Shown here: positions 1 to 11,880 of the stretch, in pieces
Layout of the letters: every line of letters begins with the position of its first letter
Numbering within the stretch: position 1 is the first letter of the stretch
Assembly (NCBI GenBank): GCA_018894105.1
Contig: CM032121.1
Coordinates: 29,984,230-30,048,229 of the forward strand
DNA from: Jacaranda mimosifolia
Lineage: Eukaryota > Streptophyta > Magnoliopsida > Lamiales > Bignoniaceae
DNA: 64,000 nt
Direction: 5' to 3'
Position numbers and translations under genes: made by a program
The notes under the pieces: model-generated
Seen by the model: the letters and a program-made list of their open reading frames with translations, nothing else
Databases searched by the model: none
What the model was told of the DNA's origin: nothing

Positions 1-1395
1 TTGTAAAATTATCGTAATTTTTTTTTAATAACTTTCATAAATAAATATAAAATATTCCTAAATTTTTTCATGAAATTTAATTTTTTAAACATTATACATT
101 AAAGAATTTATTGTGTAAAATGTTTTAAAATATTCAAAAGTATTTAAAAAAAAACTAAATTAAATAATTATTTTCCAAACATGAGAAAACTTGTAATTTG
201 TACTTATTAATTTTTCATGTTTGGAAATTTATTTAGTTATCAACTTGTTAAACTTGTTGTTATTTCTAAAAATTAGTTAATTTGAAACTAAAATTTAAAA
301 TTTATATTTTATAATTTTTCATTATAAATTAATATTTAAATTTCAAAAAAAAATTCTAAAAATGTTTACGCAATAAAAATAAATTCTTTAATTTATAATA
401 ATTTTGTAAAAGCAAATGTGAGTAGAAAAAAAATTCGCATTAAGAGAAAGGAAAACTTGCTTTCCGAAAATGGATGTCTGCCATTTTTCCTTCTAGTCGT
501 GTGGGCGGGCCCCAATGACACAAATAAATTAAAAAGAAAAAAGAAAAAAATCCATAAAATAAAACTAATTCCTTTTGACTGATTGCGAGGGCCCATTACC
601 TAAACCAACAAAAAACGAAACGCAGAACAACCAGCACACAAATTGGAATTTGCAAACAAACAAAGTACTCCTTTTTCAAAACGATGCCGTTTCGCAGCAA
701 AAGAAAACAAAAAAATGTAGAAAAACACACACGCCAAATGCACTGTTCACACGTGCTTCATATATATATATATATGTAATATATAATAAAATAATAATAA
801 ATATATATAATATAATTATAAAAACAAAATAATCTAATAATAATAATAATAAAGTACTAAAATATTGGTGATTCAATAGTTAGCAATTTGGATTTAGGTA
901 GTTCACCAAGCATTTTTCCAGTACTCCCACCATCAATGTAATCGCCTTGTCCAATAGCGCAAATGACACTAATGGACTGACATGATGACTAAAGCAAGGA
1001 TGGTCTACTGAGCATAATAATTGCATAGCTAGCTAAAATGGCTGGTGACGTACATTGGTTCTGACATAGCGTATCAACATGGATAATAGCGACGAAGGAT
1101 TTAGTGTTTCTATATTCCAAATTCTTTTCTTTTAAATATTATTAACAAATATATTTCTTATTTCCATTTTCAATTTCCATTTCCATGATTTCTAAAATTT
1201 GAAAAGTTAGTTATTGGAAATGAGCTGAAAATGAGTTTGTATTTAGATGAGATGTTGGAAATATAATGATTATGTTGATTTTAATAGGTTGTAGGTGAAG
1301 AGAGATAGAAATAATAGAATAAAGAGAGAAGATATAAAGGTTATGGAAAAAGATATGTAGGTTATTGAAAAATGCGTTTTGAAAATTATTTTTAA
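1..1395. repeat. Left arm of the 1.4-kb inverted repeat
   Basis: The arm pairs with 4735-6103 with scattered mismatches and small indels; the right arm has roughly 15 extra bases near 5170. Landmarks shared in inverted form are the stretch around 900-1100 (containing GGCTGGTGACGTACATTG) and the stretch around 1200-1390. Pairing fades just after 1390. Confidence 0.8.
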
Positions 1396-4300
1396 TTATT
1401 TATTAAACAAATAAGCGTAATATTTATATGGACCTATCTATGTGGCAAACATTCTAATTTTGATTGCGGTGATGGGCCTAAATTATTACACAATTTGGTG
1501 CTAGTATTAGGTTTGTATTTGATATTAGTATTAGGCCTAGCTTTATTACACTATTTGGTTTTAGTATTAAATTTGTATTTAGTGTTAGAACTAGGCCTAA
1601 CTTTATTAATGTGTTAACTTGGCCCAAAATTTCAATCAAATACCAATAACTCAACATCCATCAATTTTTTCATACTCCTTTCCTAGCCCACAGTATTTAA
1701 ACAAAACATATTTCTCATGGCCAATGCACACAATAAATTTCAAATCCAATGAAATTCTTATCCTTTTAGAGCTATAAATATTAAAATAAGCCCATAGTTA
1801 ATGGTTTGGTTTTTTCATAAAACTCGTTCATCCTTAAGTAGTTTACAAAACACTTTTAAATCCTCACATACTGTAGCATTACTAATAATTACACACAATT
1901 TAAATTTTTATGCTTGTCTTTTCAAAATGTTACCTTTTTTCCACCAACACTTCATCACTTCAATTAAACAATACATTATTTAGAAAATTATGCTATTCGT
2001 CTTATGAAAACCTTGTTATATTTCTTTTTATTTCACCCTTTTTGATTGATTTTTTTTTTTTAAATGGAAGCCTGACACAAGGATAAGTTATTTACATTTA
2101 GTGGCCTTTTTAAATAGCAGTTACCTTTTTTATTTTTTAAATTATTTATAAAGAGTACACTTATTTTTTAAATTATTTGTAAAGAGTACACTTAAATTAC
2201 ATGCTAAATCTAATTGCCGTCCTGGATAGTGAATACTTAGGTATTTTATTTCTTAAATATTAATATGATTAATATACTAATTAATATATTTCATGAAATA
2301 AAAAAATAACACATTTAAATATATCTATTTCTTAATAAAACTGCTTGCTATAAAAAAATAATATATTTAAATAAATTTAAATGACCTAGTTACATGTTGG
2401 TCGCCAACTTATAGCAATTATATGGGTATTTTCCTCTCTTCAATATTAATATAATCATTTTCGTATGTTATTATTGTATTTCAAGTATAAAGAAATAATA
2501 TATTTAAATTTTGGTACGAAATGTTGACAAGACAGATAGGAAGGGTTTGATTATTTTAAGCTCATAAATGCTGTGAAATCGTACTTAATATATTCCTACG
2601 GAAATTGTTGGTCACTCCACAATATGTCGCTATTATGGAAAGCGACTCAAATGAAAAAATATGTCGCTACTATGAAAAACGACTCAAATGAAAAAAATAT
2701 TCAGGTGGTCGTAACGTGTACTATAGCATTGAAAAAAACTAGAAAAATGTAAAATTCAAGTTACTGAAATTTTAATTCAATCATTTGGAACACAAAAATT
2801 GCTAATATGAGTAGCAAGTAAAAATGAAAAGATAATATTTATTGGGGATTAACGCAGACTTTTGTTTTTACATAGCATGAAAAAAAAATGAATCGCTACT
2901 CATGAAATGTAGAAACTATTTATGAATAGAGAGCAATATATATTATTCTCTAATTGTGGTAGAAATTTTGTTTCAATTAAATTGTAACTATCATAAAAAA
3001 AATTGCTACTATTATTAGCGATTATTGTGTAAAGAATTATTTTTCAATTAAATTATAATATTCATAAAAAAATGGCTACTGTTATTGGCGAATTTTCAAT
3101 TATAGTGTATAGTCATCAATTGCTTCTTGAAAAAAAAAAAAAAGTACAACATAATCATCAAATCCACCATTTGTCAATTATCTTAGATTTGATGACTTCT
3201 TGCTAATAAAGACACAATCTCCAATGGTCTTATACCCATTGAGTAGTCATGTCTATAGCCTTGATAATACACATACACTTTTTGAGGGGAAGTTGTCCAA
3301 TAAAGATATATATCTACACAGCAACTAGCATCTTACAAATGTGATTGTGATATTTACTTGCAATGCTAATAAAGACACAAAAGTTTGAATATCTTGTCAC
3401 CTAAATACCAATGAGTAGTCACCCCAATGAATTGACACGATCATCAATTTTTTTTTTTAAATCAGTACATGAAGAGTAAAATAAGGAAGATTACTAAGCA
3501 CACTAATTGTTTAGGCCGTAAAATGGTTAATCACATTCATTATTTCTGACACAACGTATCGGCATTGATAATGGCGAAAAACGATTGAATATTTCCAAAG
3601 TTAATATTCCAATATTTTTTTAATATTATAAACAAATATCAAACATATTCACATCACACCATTAGCACTTATACAATTATATATATTACTTATTTTTAAG
3701 TAATACTTCTGGCTCAGTCGTAGTAATATACCTAAACATATAAATGTCATTAGCTTATTTAATAGCATGCAACAAAAATAAAATGATAATGTTCCAACAA
3801 AGATAATTTTAAATGCCTTGTTAATATTTTACTAGAAATGCATGTAGGGACATATTAAATAGCACATTTGAAAATACACTAAAAAAATATAATATTAGTG
3901 ACAAAATAAGAAGTGACAAAGTAGGCTACTTGTCTTATGAAAACCTTGTTGATATTTGTTTTTCTTTCAACTTTTTTGTTTTATTTTTTGTAACACCCCT
4001 AAAATTTGGAATTATAGAAAATAAGGATTTTGAATTCAAGAAACTGACTGGTCAGATTTTTTAGGCCCAAAAATCCGAACAATCATGTAATGCCCCTAAA
4101 ATTTGGGATTACAGAAAATAAGGATTTAGAATTAAAGATATTGAACATACATATACATACATGGTTTATATATATTATTAAGAATTAAGGTGTTGCCATC
4201 CCAAATAACAATACCTTTTCTTTTAGAAATTTAATTCTATTTTTGAATTTTCAAAAATTAATAGTGAAATTTAAAATTATAAAATTTAAAATATAATTTT

Positions 4301-4734
4301 TTATAGTTGGACTAAATTCCAAACTTCTCAAAAGTTACTTAAAAACATAAAATTAAAATATAAACAAAATAAAATATTATTTAAAAAAAATGAATATGTC
4401 GCTAATCAAATTGGCAACACCTTCAAAAGTAATAAATAAATCCCACCACTAATCTTGCCTCCCCAAACTCTTGCTGACCCTCCTGTGTGTGCGTGTATAT
4501 GTATAATATATATATATATATATTATAAATAAATCTACTTGAATATTGCATTTATAAATAATAATTTTTCAATATATACAAAGGTATCGCTACTTCAAGT
4601 AGCGACGCTTTTGTATTTTTATCTAAAAAAGGTGACACATTTTTCATATATTATTTTTAAATAAAAAATTTATAATAGTTATAAAGGTACCACTACTTGA
4701 AATTTTCAAAATTTTTCACCCAATATCATTTTTA
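1396..4734. other. Non-coding core of the inverted-repeat element
   Basis: No supportable gene. It holds short internal repeats: 3203-3253 resembles 3367-3430, 1991-2045 resembles 3930-3985, and 3520-3620 resembles part of the left arm near 1060-1140. Short palindromes around TCGCTA/TAGCGA appear at about 2620-2700 and 4585-4610, the same motif class that fills 7.3-9.7 kb. Confidence 0.5.
3989..4140 (+). repeat. Two direct copies of an LTR-start-like sequence
   Basis: About 50 bp starting TGTAACACCCCTAAAATTTG at 3989 recurs with few changes at 4086. TGTAACACCC is a common start of plant Ty3/gypsy LTRs, so these may be LTR-end fragments. No body of an element follows either copy. Confidence 0.4.
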
Positions 4735-6103
4735 TTTTTATTTTCAAAACACATTTTTCAATAACCTATATATCTTTTTCCAATAACCTTTATATCTTAT
4801 CTCTTTATTCTATTATTTCTATCTCTGTTCACCTACAGCCTGTTAAAATCAACATAATCATTGCATTTCCGACATCTCATCTAAATACAAACTCAATTTC
4901 AGCTCATTTCCACTAACTAACTTTTCAAATTTTAGAAATTATGGAAATGGAAATTGAAAATGGAAATAAGAAATATATTTGTTAATAATATTTAAAAGAA
5001 AAGAATTTGGAATGTACAAACACTGAATCCTTCGTTGCTATAATCCATGTCGATACGTTGTGTCAGAATCAATGTACGTCACCAGCCATTTTAGCTAGCT
5101 ATGCAATTAATATGCTCAGTAGACCGTCCTTGCTTTAGTCATCATGTCAGTCCATTAGTGTCATTTTTCGTTCCATTCTGGGTGCGCTATAGGACGAGGC
5201 GATTACATTGATGGTGGGAGTACTAGAAAAATGCTTGGTGAACTACCTAAATCCAAATTGCTAACTATTGAATCACCAATATTTTAGTACTTTATTATTA
5301 TTATTTTATTATATATTACATATATATATATATATATATGAAGCACGTGTGAACAATGCATTTGGCGCGTGTGTTTTTTTACATTTTTTTTGTGTTTTTT
5401 TGTTGCGAAACGGCATCGTTTTGAAGAAGCAGTACTTTGTTTGTTTGCAAATTCCAATTTGTGCTTTGTTGGTTGTTCTGCATTTCGTTTTTTGTTGGTT
5501 TAGGTAGTGGGTTCTTGCAATCAGTCAAAAGGAATTAGTTTTATTTTATGGATTTTTTCTTTTTTCTTTTTAATTTATTTGTGTCATTGGGGCCTGCCCA
5601 CACAGCTAGAAGGAAAAAATGGCAGACATCCATTTTCGGAAAGCAAGTTTTGCTTTCTCTTAATGCGAATTTTTTTTCTACTCACATTTGCTTTTACAAA
5701 ATTATTATAAATTAAAGAATTTATTTTTATTGTGTAAAAATTTTTAGAATTTTTTTTTGAAATTTAAATATTAATTTATAATGAAAAATTATAAAATATA
5801 AAATATAAAATTTATTTCTAATTAACTAATTTTTAGAAATAACAACAAGTTTAACAAGTTGATAACTAAATAAATTTCCAAACATGAAAAATTAATAAGC
5901 ACAAATTACAAGTTTTCTCATGTTTGGAAAAGAATAATTTAATTTAGTTTTTTTTAAATACTTTTGAATATTTTAAAACATTTTACACAATAAATTCTTT
6001 AATGTATAATGTTTAAAAAATTGAATTTCATGAAAAAATTTAGGAATATTTTATATTTAAATTTATGAAGGTTATTGAAAATTTTTATGATAATTTTACG
6101 AAC
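4735..6103. repeat. Right arm of the 1.4-kb inverted repeat
   Basis: Reverse complement of the left arm. The last convincing pairing ends at about 6103; beyond that the sequence is unrelated AT-rich DNA, so the element probably ends there. Confidence 0.8.
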
Positions 6104-6660
6104 TACATTAATTAATATCATTAAATAAAGATCAAAAAATGAATTCATATTAAAATTTAAAAATTATTTGCAATTTTATTATTTCCCTGTATAATTTATA
6201 ATTATTAGAATCTAAAATATAATTTAAATTTAGAAATGACATGTTTAATAAAATCTAATTTAAAATCTAATTTTTTATTAAATTCTCAAATTTTATTAAA
6301 AATAGTACTTTTGGTCCCATAACTTAGGCCTCGCCAATTTGGGGGGGGCCCCCCCCCCCCCCCCCACAACCCACCTATTAATTAAAATATAATTTGAATT
6401 TAGAAATGACTCGGCCGGTAACCAAAAACCAAAATTATCAATTTGAAAGAGAGAGAGAAAAAATTAGAATGTTACTTATGTTTGTTCTACTATATATGAT
6501 GATGGATATCTTTTTCTGCTACTAATATATATACATTTGTATTGGTAGTCCTTTTACTTTTAAATTGATAAATGTGTATATCAGTCTCCAAATTACATCA
6601 ATAATATAAGAATGACTAATAATTTTGGCCATGAAAGTGTTATGTTATAAAAAATTTTAA
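6104..6660. other. AT-rich spacer with a G8C17 tract
   Basis: No gene seen. 6341-6348 is eight Gs and 6349-6365 is seventeen Cs, so the tract is self-complementary. Just left of it the text TTTGGTCCCATAACTT resembles the end of the MULE at 47085-48266, hinting at a truncated relic. Confidence 0.5.
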
Positions 6661-7215
6661 TAGGGGTGTTCGCAGTTCGGTTTGGATTGATTTTGGGACA
6701 AAAAATCAACGAATCCAAATTTTATAATATATATTGGATCGGTTTGGATCGGTTAAATTTTTATTGTAAATCCGATTCAATCCAATCCGTTTTAAATCGG
6801 TTTGGCTTAGATCGGTTAATTCGATTTTTCAATTTAAATTCTTAATTGAAATATTTGACAAGTTACTCTTGATAACTAAACTATTTTAATCAATTAATTT
6901 GTAAATTTCATTTAGCTATCATATTACACTAATATAGTGGAATTAAGTTAAATTATGTAAGAACACACAACTATAAAATTATAAGTCCACAATAATTATT
7001 CCTATGTATTTGATTTTTGAAAGTGAAAAAATCCTAGGTTTAGTTTATTTTAATTTATTTTTATATTTTACAATTAAGATATATATTCTTTTAACTTATT
7101 AGTATATAAATTTTGATTTGGTTTGGATTGGATCGATTTTTGAGATCAAAATTTAAAATCGATCCAATCCGATTGATTTAAAAAAAAAATAAATCTAATT
7201 CAATCCATAAAATAC
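6661..7215. mobile_element. Truncated non-autonomous hAT element
   Basis: It starts TAGGGGTGTTCGC and follows the reverse complement of the complete 621-bp element at 33293-33913 through the terminal GGTTTGGATCGG repeats, the AT-rich middle and into the far terminal repeat. The match stops near 7215, so the last ~65 bp and the second terminus are missing. Non-coding. Confidence 0.65.
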
Positions 7216-8039
7216 GAATAGGTAATAAACTAAAAAGAAAATAGAAAAGGTCTACCTAACAATATTTTGTTGAGTATTATAAAATACGATAATAAATAAA
7301 GTATAATGATTACAGTAACCCAAAATAATAAGGAATCGCTACTTAAGGAAGCGTGTAAACTATAATTTAATATTATAAATAAAAAAAGAAATTCTATCAT
7401 AAATTAGTATTATAAAATACTGTAATAAATAAAGTATAATTATTACACTAATTTAAAAAAAAAACCAACAATTTAACTTAATATAATATATAAAAGGAAA
7501 ATAGACAAACAAGTAATATAATATGTGGCATAATATAATAAATAAAGAAAAAATAACTATAATCTATAATGATTACAATAAATAAAAAAAAGGAAAAGAA
7601 AAGAACAATGAAATCGCTACTTAATGTAGCGATTAAAATATAACTTAATATAATAAATAGAAAAGAAAATAAAAATAAATATATAAATTGATATAATAAA
7701 TAAAGAAAAAGTCTCTATCAATAATTGATTGATTAAATATAATAATAAAAAATGTTTAATGATTACAATAATTTACAAAAAAAAAAAAAAAAAAAAAATC
7801 AATATCAAAAAGTATGTTAGGGTATTACAAGATGTAATAATAAGCAATGTATAGTGATTACCATAATTTAAAAAAGGAAAATCACTAATTAGTTGCTTCT
7901 TGAGGTGGCGACTAATTTGGGCAAAATGTGTTTGAATAATATAACATTTATATATATATACACACAACTTTTTTATTCCTTTTCCAATTAAATCGCTTTT
8001 TAGTCTAGCGATTTTTAGTTTCAGCAATATAAATATTTT

Positions 8040-8082
<43 letters not shown>

Positions 8083-9680
8083 TTTCTTTCTTTTTTTTAA
8101 AGCTTAATCACTACTCAAACTATCAAAATAATTTTTGAATAATTAAATAATTTAATATAAATACATTGAGCTTTATTATTTTTTCAATTAAATTGCTACT
8201 CAATCTATCCATTTTATGTTTGAATAAAATCTATATTTTTAAAATGGTATAGATCTATACGATAATCGCTAATACCATTAGCGATATAAGTATTTTTTAA
8301 AATATATATATATATATACACACAATAAAATCGCTTACAAGGTTAGCGATAATTATTTCATTTAATTTTAGAATTTTTTTTTTAAATTGTCGCTATCCAT
8401 CTTGGCGATATTTTTTTTAGTAAATCCCACACTCTAAAATTTTGTGTTACACTTTTGCACAAATAGTAAAATAAATAAATTTTATTTATTTATGAATAAA
8501 TAGATAGTAGCAATTGTTTTATGAATAAATTTTTTTAATATTAAAATTTAATAAAATAAATAATAATAAATAAATAGTAAAATAAGGCTATACAATAATT
8601 GCTAATACCATTAGCGATATAAGTATTTTTTTTAAAAAAATTATAGAATAATATCGCTAACTAGGGTAGCAATAATTTCTTTTAAATGTGACAATTTTTT
8701 TTTTCAATTGTCGCTAAAAATCCTAGCGATACTTTTTTCATAGTAGCAATTGTTTTATAAATAATTTTTTTTATATTACAATTTAATAAAATACAAAATA
8801 ATGAACAAATAGTTAAAAAAAGGCTATACAATAATCGCAAATACCATTAGCGATATAAGTATTTATAAAAATATATATATACAATAAATCACTAACAAGG
8901 TTAGCGATAATTATTTTTTTTAGAATTTTTTTTAAATTGTCGCTAACCATCTTGGCGATATATGATCGGTAATAGTAGTAGCGATTTTTTTACCCCTTTT
9001 TAAATTTACAGTTCTATTTCTTCTAATATTACAATTTCAAAAATCTCCAATAGTAGTAGCGATTACCTTTTTTTAATATTACATTTTATATTTTTTCTAC
9101 CTTATGAATATTATGCAATTTAATATTACAATTTATACAATAATTGATAATCATAGTAGCAATTTATTTTTCCTAATAGTACATTTCACACACTAATCGC
9201 TAATAATAGTGGCAATTATTTTTTTGATATTAAAATTTTAGGCCGCTTTTTTATGCTAATAATAAATAGTACATATTATTTATTTTTCATATTAAAATTC
9301 ACAATATTTGCTTAATAACAATAGCACTTCCTTTTTTTTTTTTTTTAATATTACAATTTAAAGAATAACTTACAGTTGTAGCGATTACTATTTTTAATAG
9401 TAGATTTTTTTAATATTACAATTCACACGCGCTATTCATATTATGATATTTCTTTTTAATATTACAATTTACGCAATAACCTAATAATAGTAGCATTTTT
9501 TATACTAATAATAAATAGTAGAGATTATTTTCTTATTATTATAATTTACAATAACCGTTTTATGAATATAATAAATTGCAGCATTTTTTTTATTATAATT
9601 TGCAAAATATTCGCTATTAACACTAGCGATTCTTTTTTTATTTTAGCATTACATTAGTCGCTACTCTCTCTCTCTCTCTC
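7216..9680. repeat. Field of TCGCTA...TAGCGA palindromic boxes
   Basis: About twenty short inverted repeats, complete or decayed, are scattered here. Clear ones: about 7612 (TCGCTAC/GTAGCGA), 8263 (TCGCTAAT/ATTAGCGA with 3-nt loop), 8331 with one decayed base, 8708, 8886 and 9615. Between 8254 and 8965 three diverged tandem units start at about 8255, 8589 and 8823, each with up to three different boxes in the same order. Spaced short palindromes of this kind are typical of transposase-binding subterminal regions, for example in CACTA elements, but I see no CACTA terminus here. No coding sequence. Confidence 0.6.
8041..8081. repeat. Compound (TA)n(GA)n microsatellite
   Basis: About 19 bases of alternating TA pass directly into about 20 bases of alternating AG. 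Confidence 0.9.
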
Positions 9681-9790
9681 TAAATATTACAGTTTATCAA
9701 TTAGCCCATTCCAAGGGTTAAAAAGTAAAATCAATTCTACTTATCTTGTCAACATCTCGTACCAAAACTTGAATTCAGAATTTTGATTGG

Positions 9791-9832
9791 TTTCTACCGT
9801 CAAATATGTACGAGGATACTTGACGGTAGAAA
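9791..9832. other. Perfect 13-bp hairpin
   Basis: TTTCTACCGTCAA (9791-9803) is exactly complementary to TTGACGGTAGAAA (9820-9832) across a 16-nt loop. It is followed by C- and G-runs. No gene or terminator context is visible. Confidence 0.7.
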
Positions 9833-9916
9833 ACCCCCAGTTTGTTTAGGTACTTGTGTTTGGGGGAAGGGGGGGTGGAATTTGTTCGAGTGATTAAAGC
9901 TGTGCTAGTTTGTTTG

Positions 9917-10035
9917 AATGATGAGGTGGCCATGTAGTAGGTAGAGTCTCCAGGGTTGTCTTCGGTTCAACACCCCTATTCCTGGGGAATAATAGTAACC
10001 AATGAAATCAAGCCATGTGACATAGATATGAAGGT
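9917..10035 (+). mobile_element. Candidate tRNA-derived SINE
   Basis: TGGCCATGTAGT (9927-9938) resembles a pol III A box and GGTTCAACACC (9964-9974) fits the B-box consensus GGTTCRANNCC, in the right order and at tRNA-like spacing. The tract between and after them reads like a tRNA-derived SINE head. No clear 3' tail or TSD was found, so this is a candidate only. Confidence 0.4.
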
Positions 10036-10234
10036 ATATTAAAGTATTAATTTGTGTAAAGACTAAAATGTCCTTCTAAACAATTCTATAAAAAATATGA
10101 GAAAAGCTGCAAAAGTATTTTTTAATTGAAAAAGCTTGCAGAAGTGTGAGGCTGTAGCCAAACATATTTTTTTCCATGACATTGATTGAATTACCTTGCT
10201 GTAATGTTTTGGTCAGTGGCATCATTTAAAAATT

Positions 10235-10620
10235 GGTCATGTTTACGAGTATGGAAATTTTGTTCTAATTGAAAAGGAAAATTTTATTTACATCCATGGA
10301 AGTAGGTCTTTTAACTATATTAGGTGGGAAGACAAAGTGAATAAATTTTTATCCTTTTCAAAATTTATTTTTGTAGTTGAAAAAAAATTATTTGCATATA
10401 TGGAAATGAGTCTTGAACCGCATTGGGTGGGGTTATTTAAGAAGAAAGTACATAAATGTTTCTCCTTTTGCAAAATATTTGTTGTGAATGAAAAAAAATA
10501 TATATATTTGCATTCATAGATGATTTAACCATTTTGGAGTGGGTTTGTTTAAGCATATATATTCTTTTGTGTTATTGAGCACTAGTATTTTCCTTTTCAA
10601 AATCTTGTATGTGGACAAAA
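10235..10620 (+). repeat. Diverged tandem units of about 115-130 bp
   Basis: At least three units share the order: CCTTTTCAAAAT-like start, a GAAAAAAAATTAT-like A-run, a TTGCAT...ATGGA-like segment and a GGGTGGG or GGAGTGGG segment. A short frame at 10337-10519 spans two units and is not a convincing gene. Confidence 0.5.
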
Positions 10621-10626
10621 AAGCAA

Positions 10627-10649
10627 AGAAGAAGAAGAAGAAGAAGAAG
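10627..10649. repeat. (GAA)n microsatellite
   Basis: About seven GAA/AAG triplets in a row. Confidence 0.9.
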
Positions 10650-11165
10650 TTTATATGTGGGTCTACTGAAGTTTTATAAATTGAAATTGATGGATGATTG
10701 CTAGGACTTCAAATCTTGATTTTTTTGAAAATAAAATGAGTTAAAAATTCGTTTACTTAAAAAATTATATTAACTATATAATCCTAAATTGAATTCTTGA
10801 ATTTTTATTAAATATATATTATAAGAATTATTAATTTAATAATAATAATAATAATATGAAAAGTTTTTAAAAGTCGGGAATTGACAGTTAAATAATTAAT
10901 AAAAACTAAAAACTACAAATTAAAAATATAAACAACAGAAAAAAAATATCAAAAACTATGATGACTTCAATTAAAAATATAGAATTTGATAAATTAAATA
11001 TGAAAATTATTAAAACATGGGAATAAGGTCCTCAATTTAACAAATACATAAATCAAAATTAAAGAATATATTTGTATTAAATAGTCTATAGCAATTAAAA
11101 AACTTATTGTTTCATAACTACATCAAATAAATACTACACAAATATTAATAAATATTTAATAAATA

Positions 11166-11880
11166 ATTAGGTATAGGAATAAGCTAAGTTAGTCTAGGCT
11201 TTGGCTTAAATAGGCCAGGTCTATTATAGAAACAATAAGTGTGAGTCTGATCTATTATCTATGATATATTTTTTTTTAAAGGCCAAACATAGTCTTTTTA
11301 ATAAATTCAAAAGCTTTGATCGGCCATGAAAGCCCATTTAAAAGTTTATATTTTATTAAGGCTTCAGTTATGCTTAGACATTACATAAATTTAAATCTTA
11401 ATAGTCTCAAACTTGTAATAGACCTTAAAATGCCCAATTATTTAATGGGCCTAAAAGTTATGCAAATTATAAATAAATATATATAAAAATAACCAAAAAC
11501 ATAAATAATACATAGTTATGAAAGTTAAAATTCAAGTTTAAAATAGTTGAATATAAATAAAACTTATATGGATATAGAGTGTAAAAATAAACCAACCTAC
11601 TTGCATCAAATGTTAATTACACAATAAAAGCTATTTTATATTAACTTACTAATATAAAATATAAATATAACTATTTTATGTTATATAAAGAATGATAAAC
11701 GAGAAAATTTGTTAGACTTATGGGCTTTTAAAAATGTCTAAGGCTGTAAGCCTAACTTATTTAATTAAAAAGACCATTTTATAATTTTTGACCTTATTTT
11801 TTTTATTAAATAAGTTAGGACAAACGAGCCCATACGTATGTGAGACCAATTTGCCATATTCTCGTCCTGATAAATAATAT
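11166..11880. mobile_element. Possible non-autonomous DNA transposon relic
   Basis: Both ends carry short GGCTT/AGGCC-type repeats in opposite orientation (about 11190-11230 and 11720-11870), separated by AT-rich DNA. The right end has a GAGACCAATTTGCCATATT segment of the kind seen near plant hAT MITE ends. I could not define termini or a TSD. Confidence 0.25.

Larger units (their letters stand above)
1..6103. mobile_element. Long inverted-repeat (foldback-like) element, left edge cut
   Basis: Two arms of about 1.4 kb, 1-1395 and 4735-6103, are reverse complements of each other and enclose about 3.3 kb of non-coding DNA. Short reading frames at 393-596 and 5507-5710 are mirror images, which first shows the relation. 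Pairing runs to base 1, so the left end lies outside the window. I see no transposase. Elements with very long TIRs occur among MULEs and foldback elements; without the termini or a TSD the superfamily stays open. A head-to-head pair of unrelated insertions is the main alternative, but the single core and the continuous arm pairing argue against it. Confidence 0.7.

Noticed and set aside
393..5710. Mirror-image reading frames at 393-596 and 5507-5710, similar in sequence, as a conserved small protein
   Set aside because: They are similar only because they lie in the two arms of the inverted repeat. They are low-complexity, with no domain and no expression signal.
8254..8965. Regularly spaced short repeats as a CRISPR-like array
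   Set aside because: The repeats are palindromic boxes with differing loops and irregular spacing in plant transposon-rich DNA, with no leader or cas genes.
9650..9720. CACTA-type terminus closing the palindrome field
   Set aside because: I looked for CACTA ends with 3-bp TSDs around 7.2-9.7 kb and 2.6 kb and did not find a convincing one.
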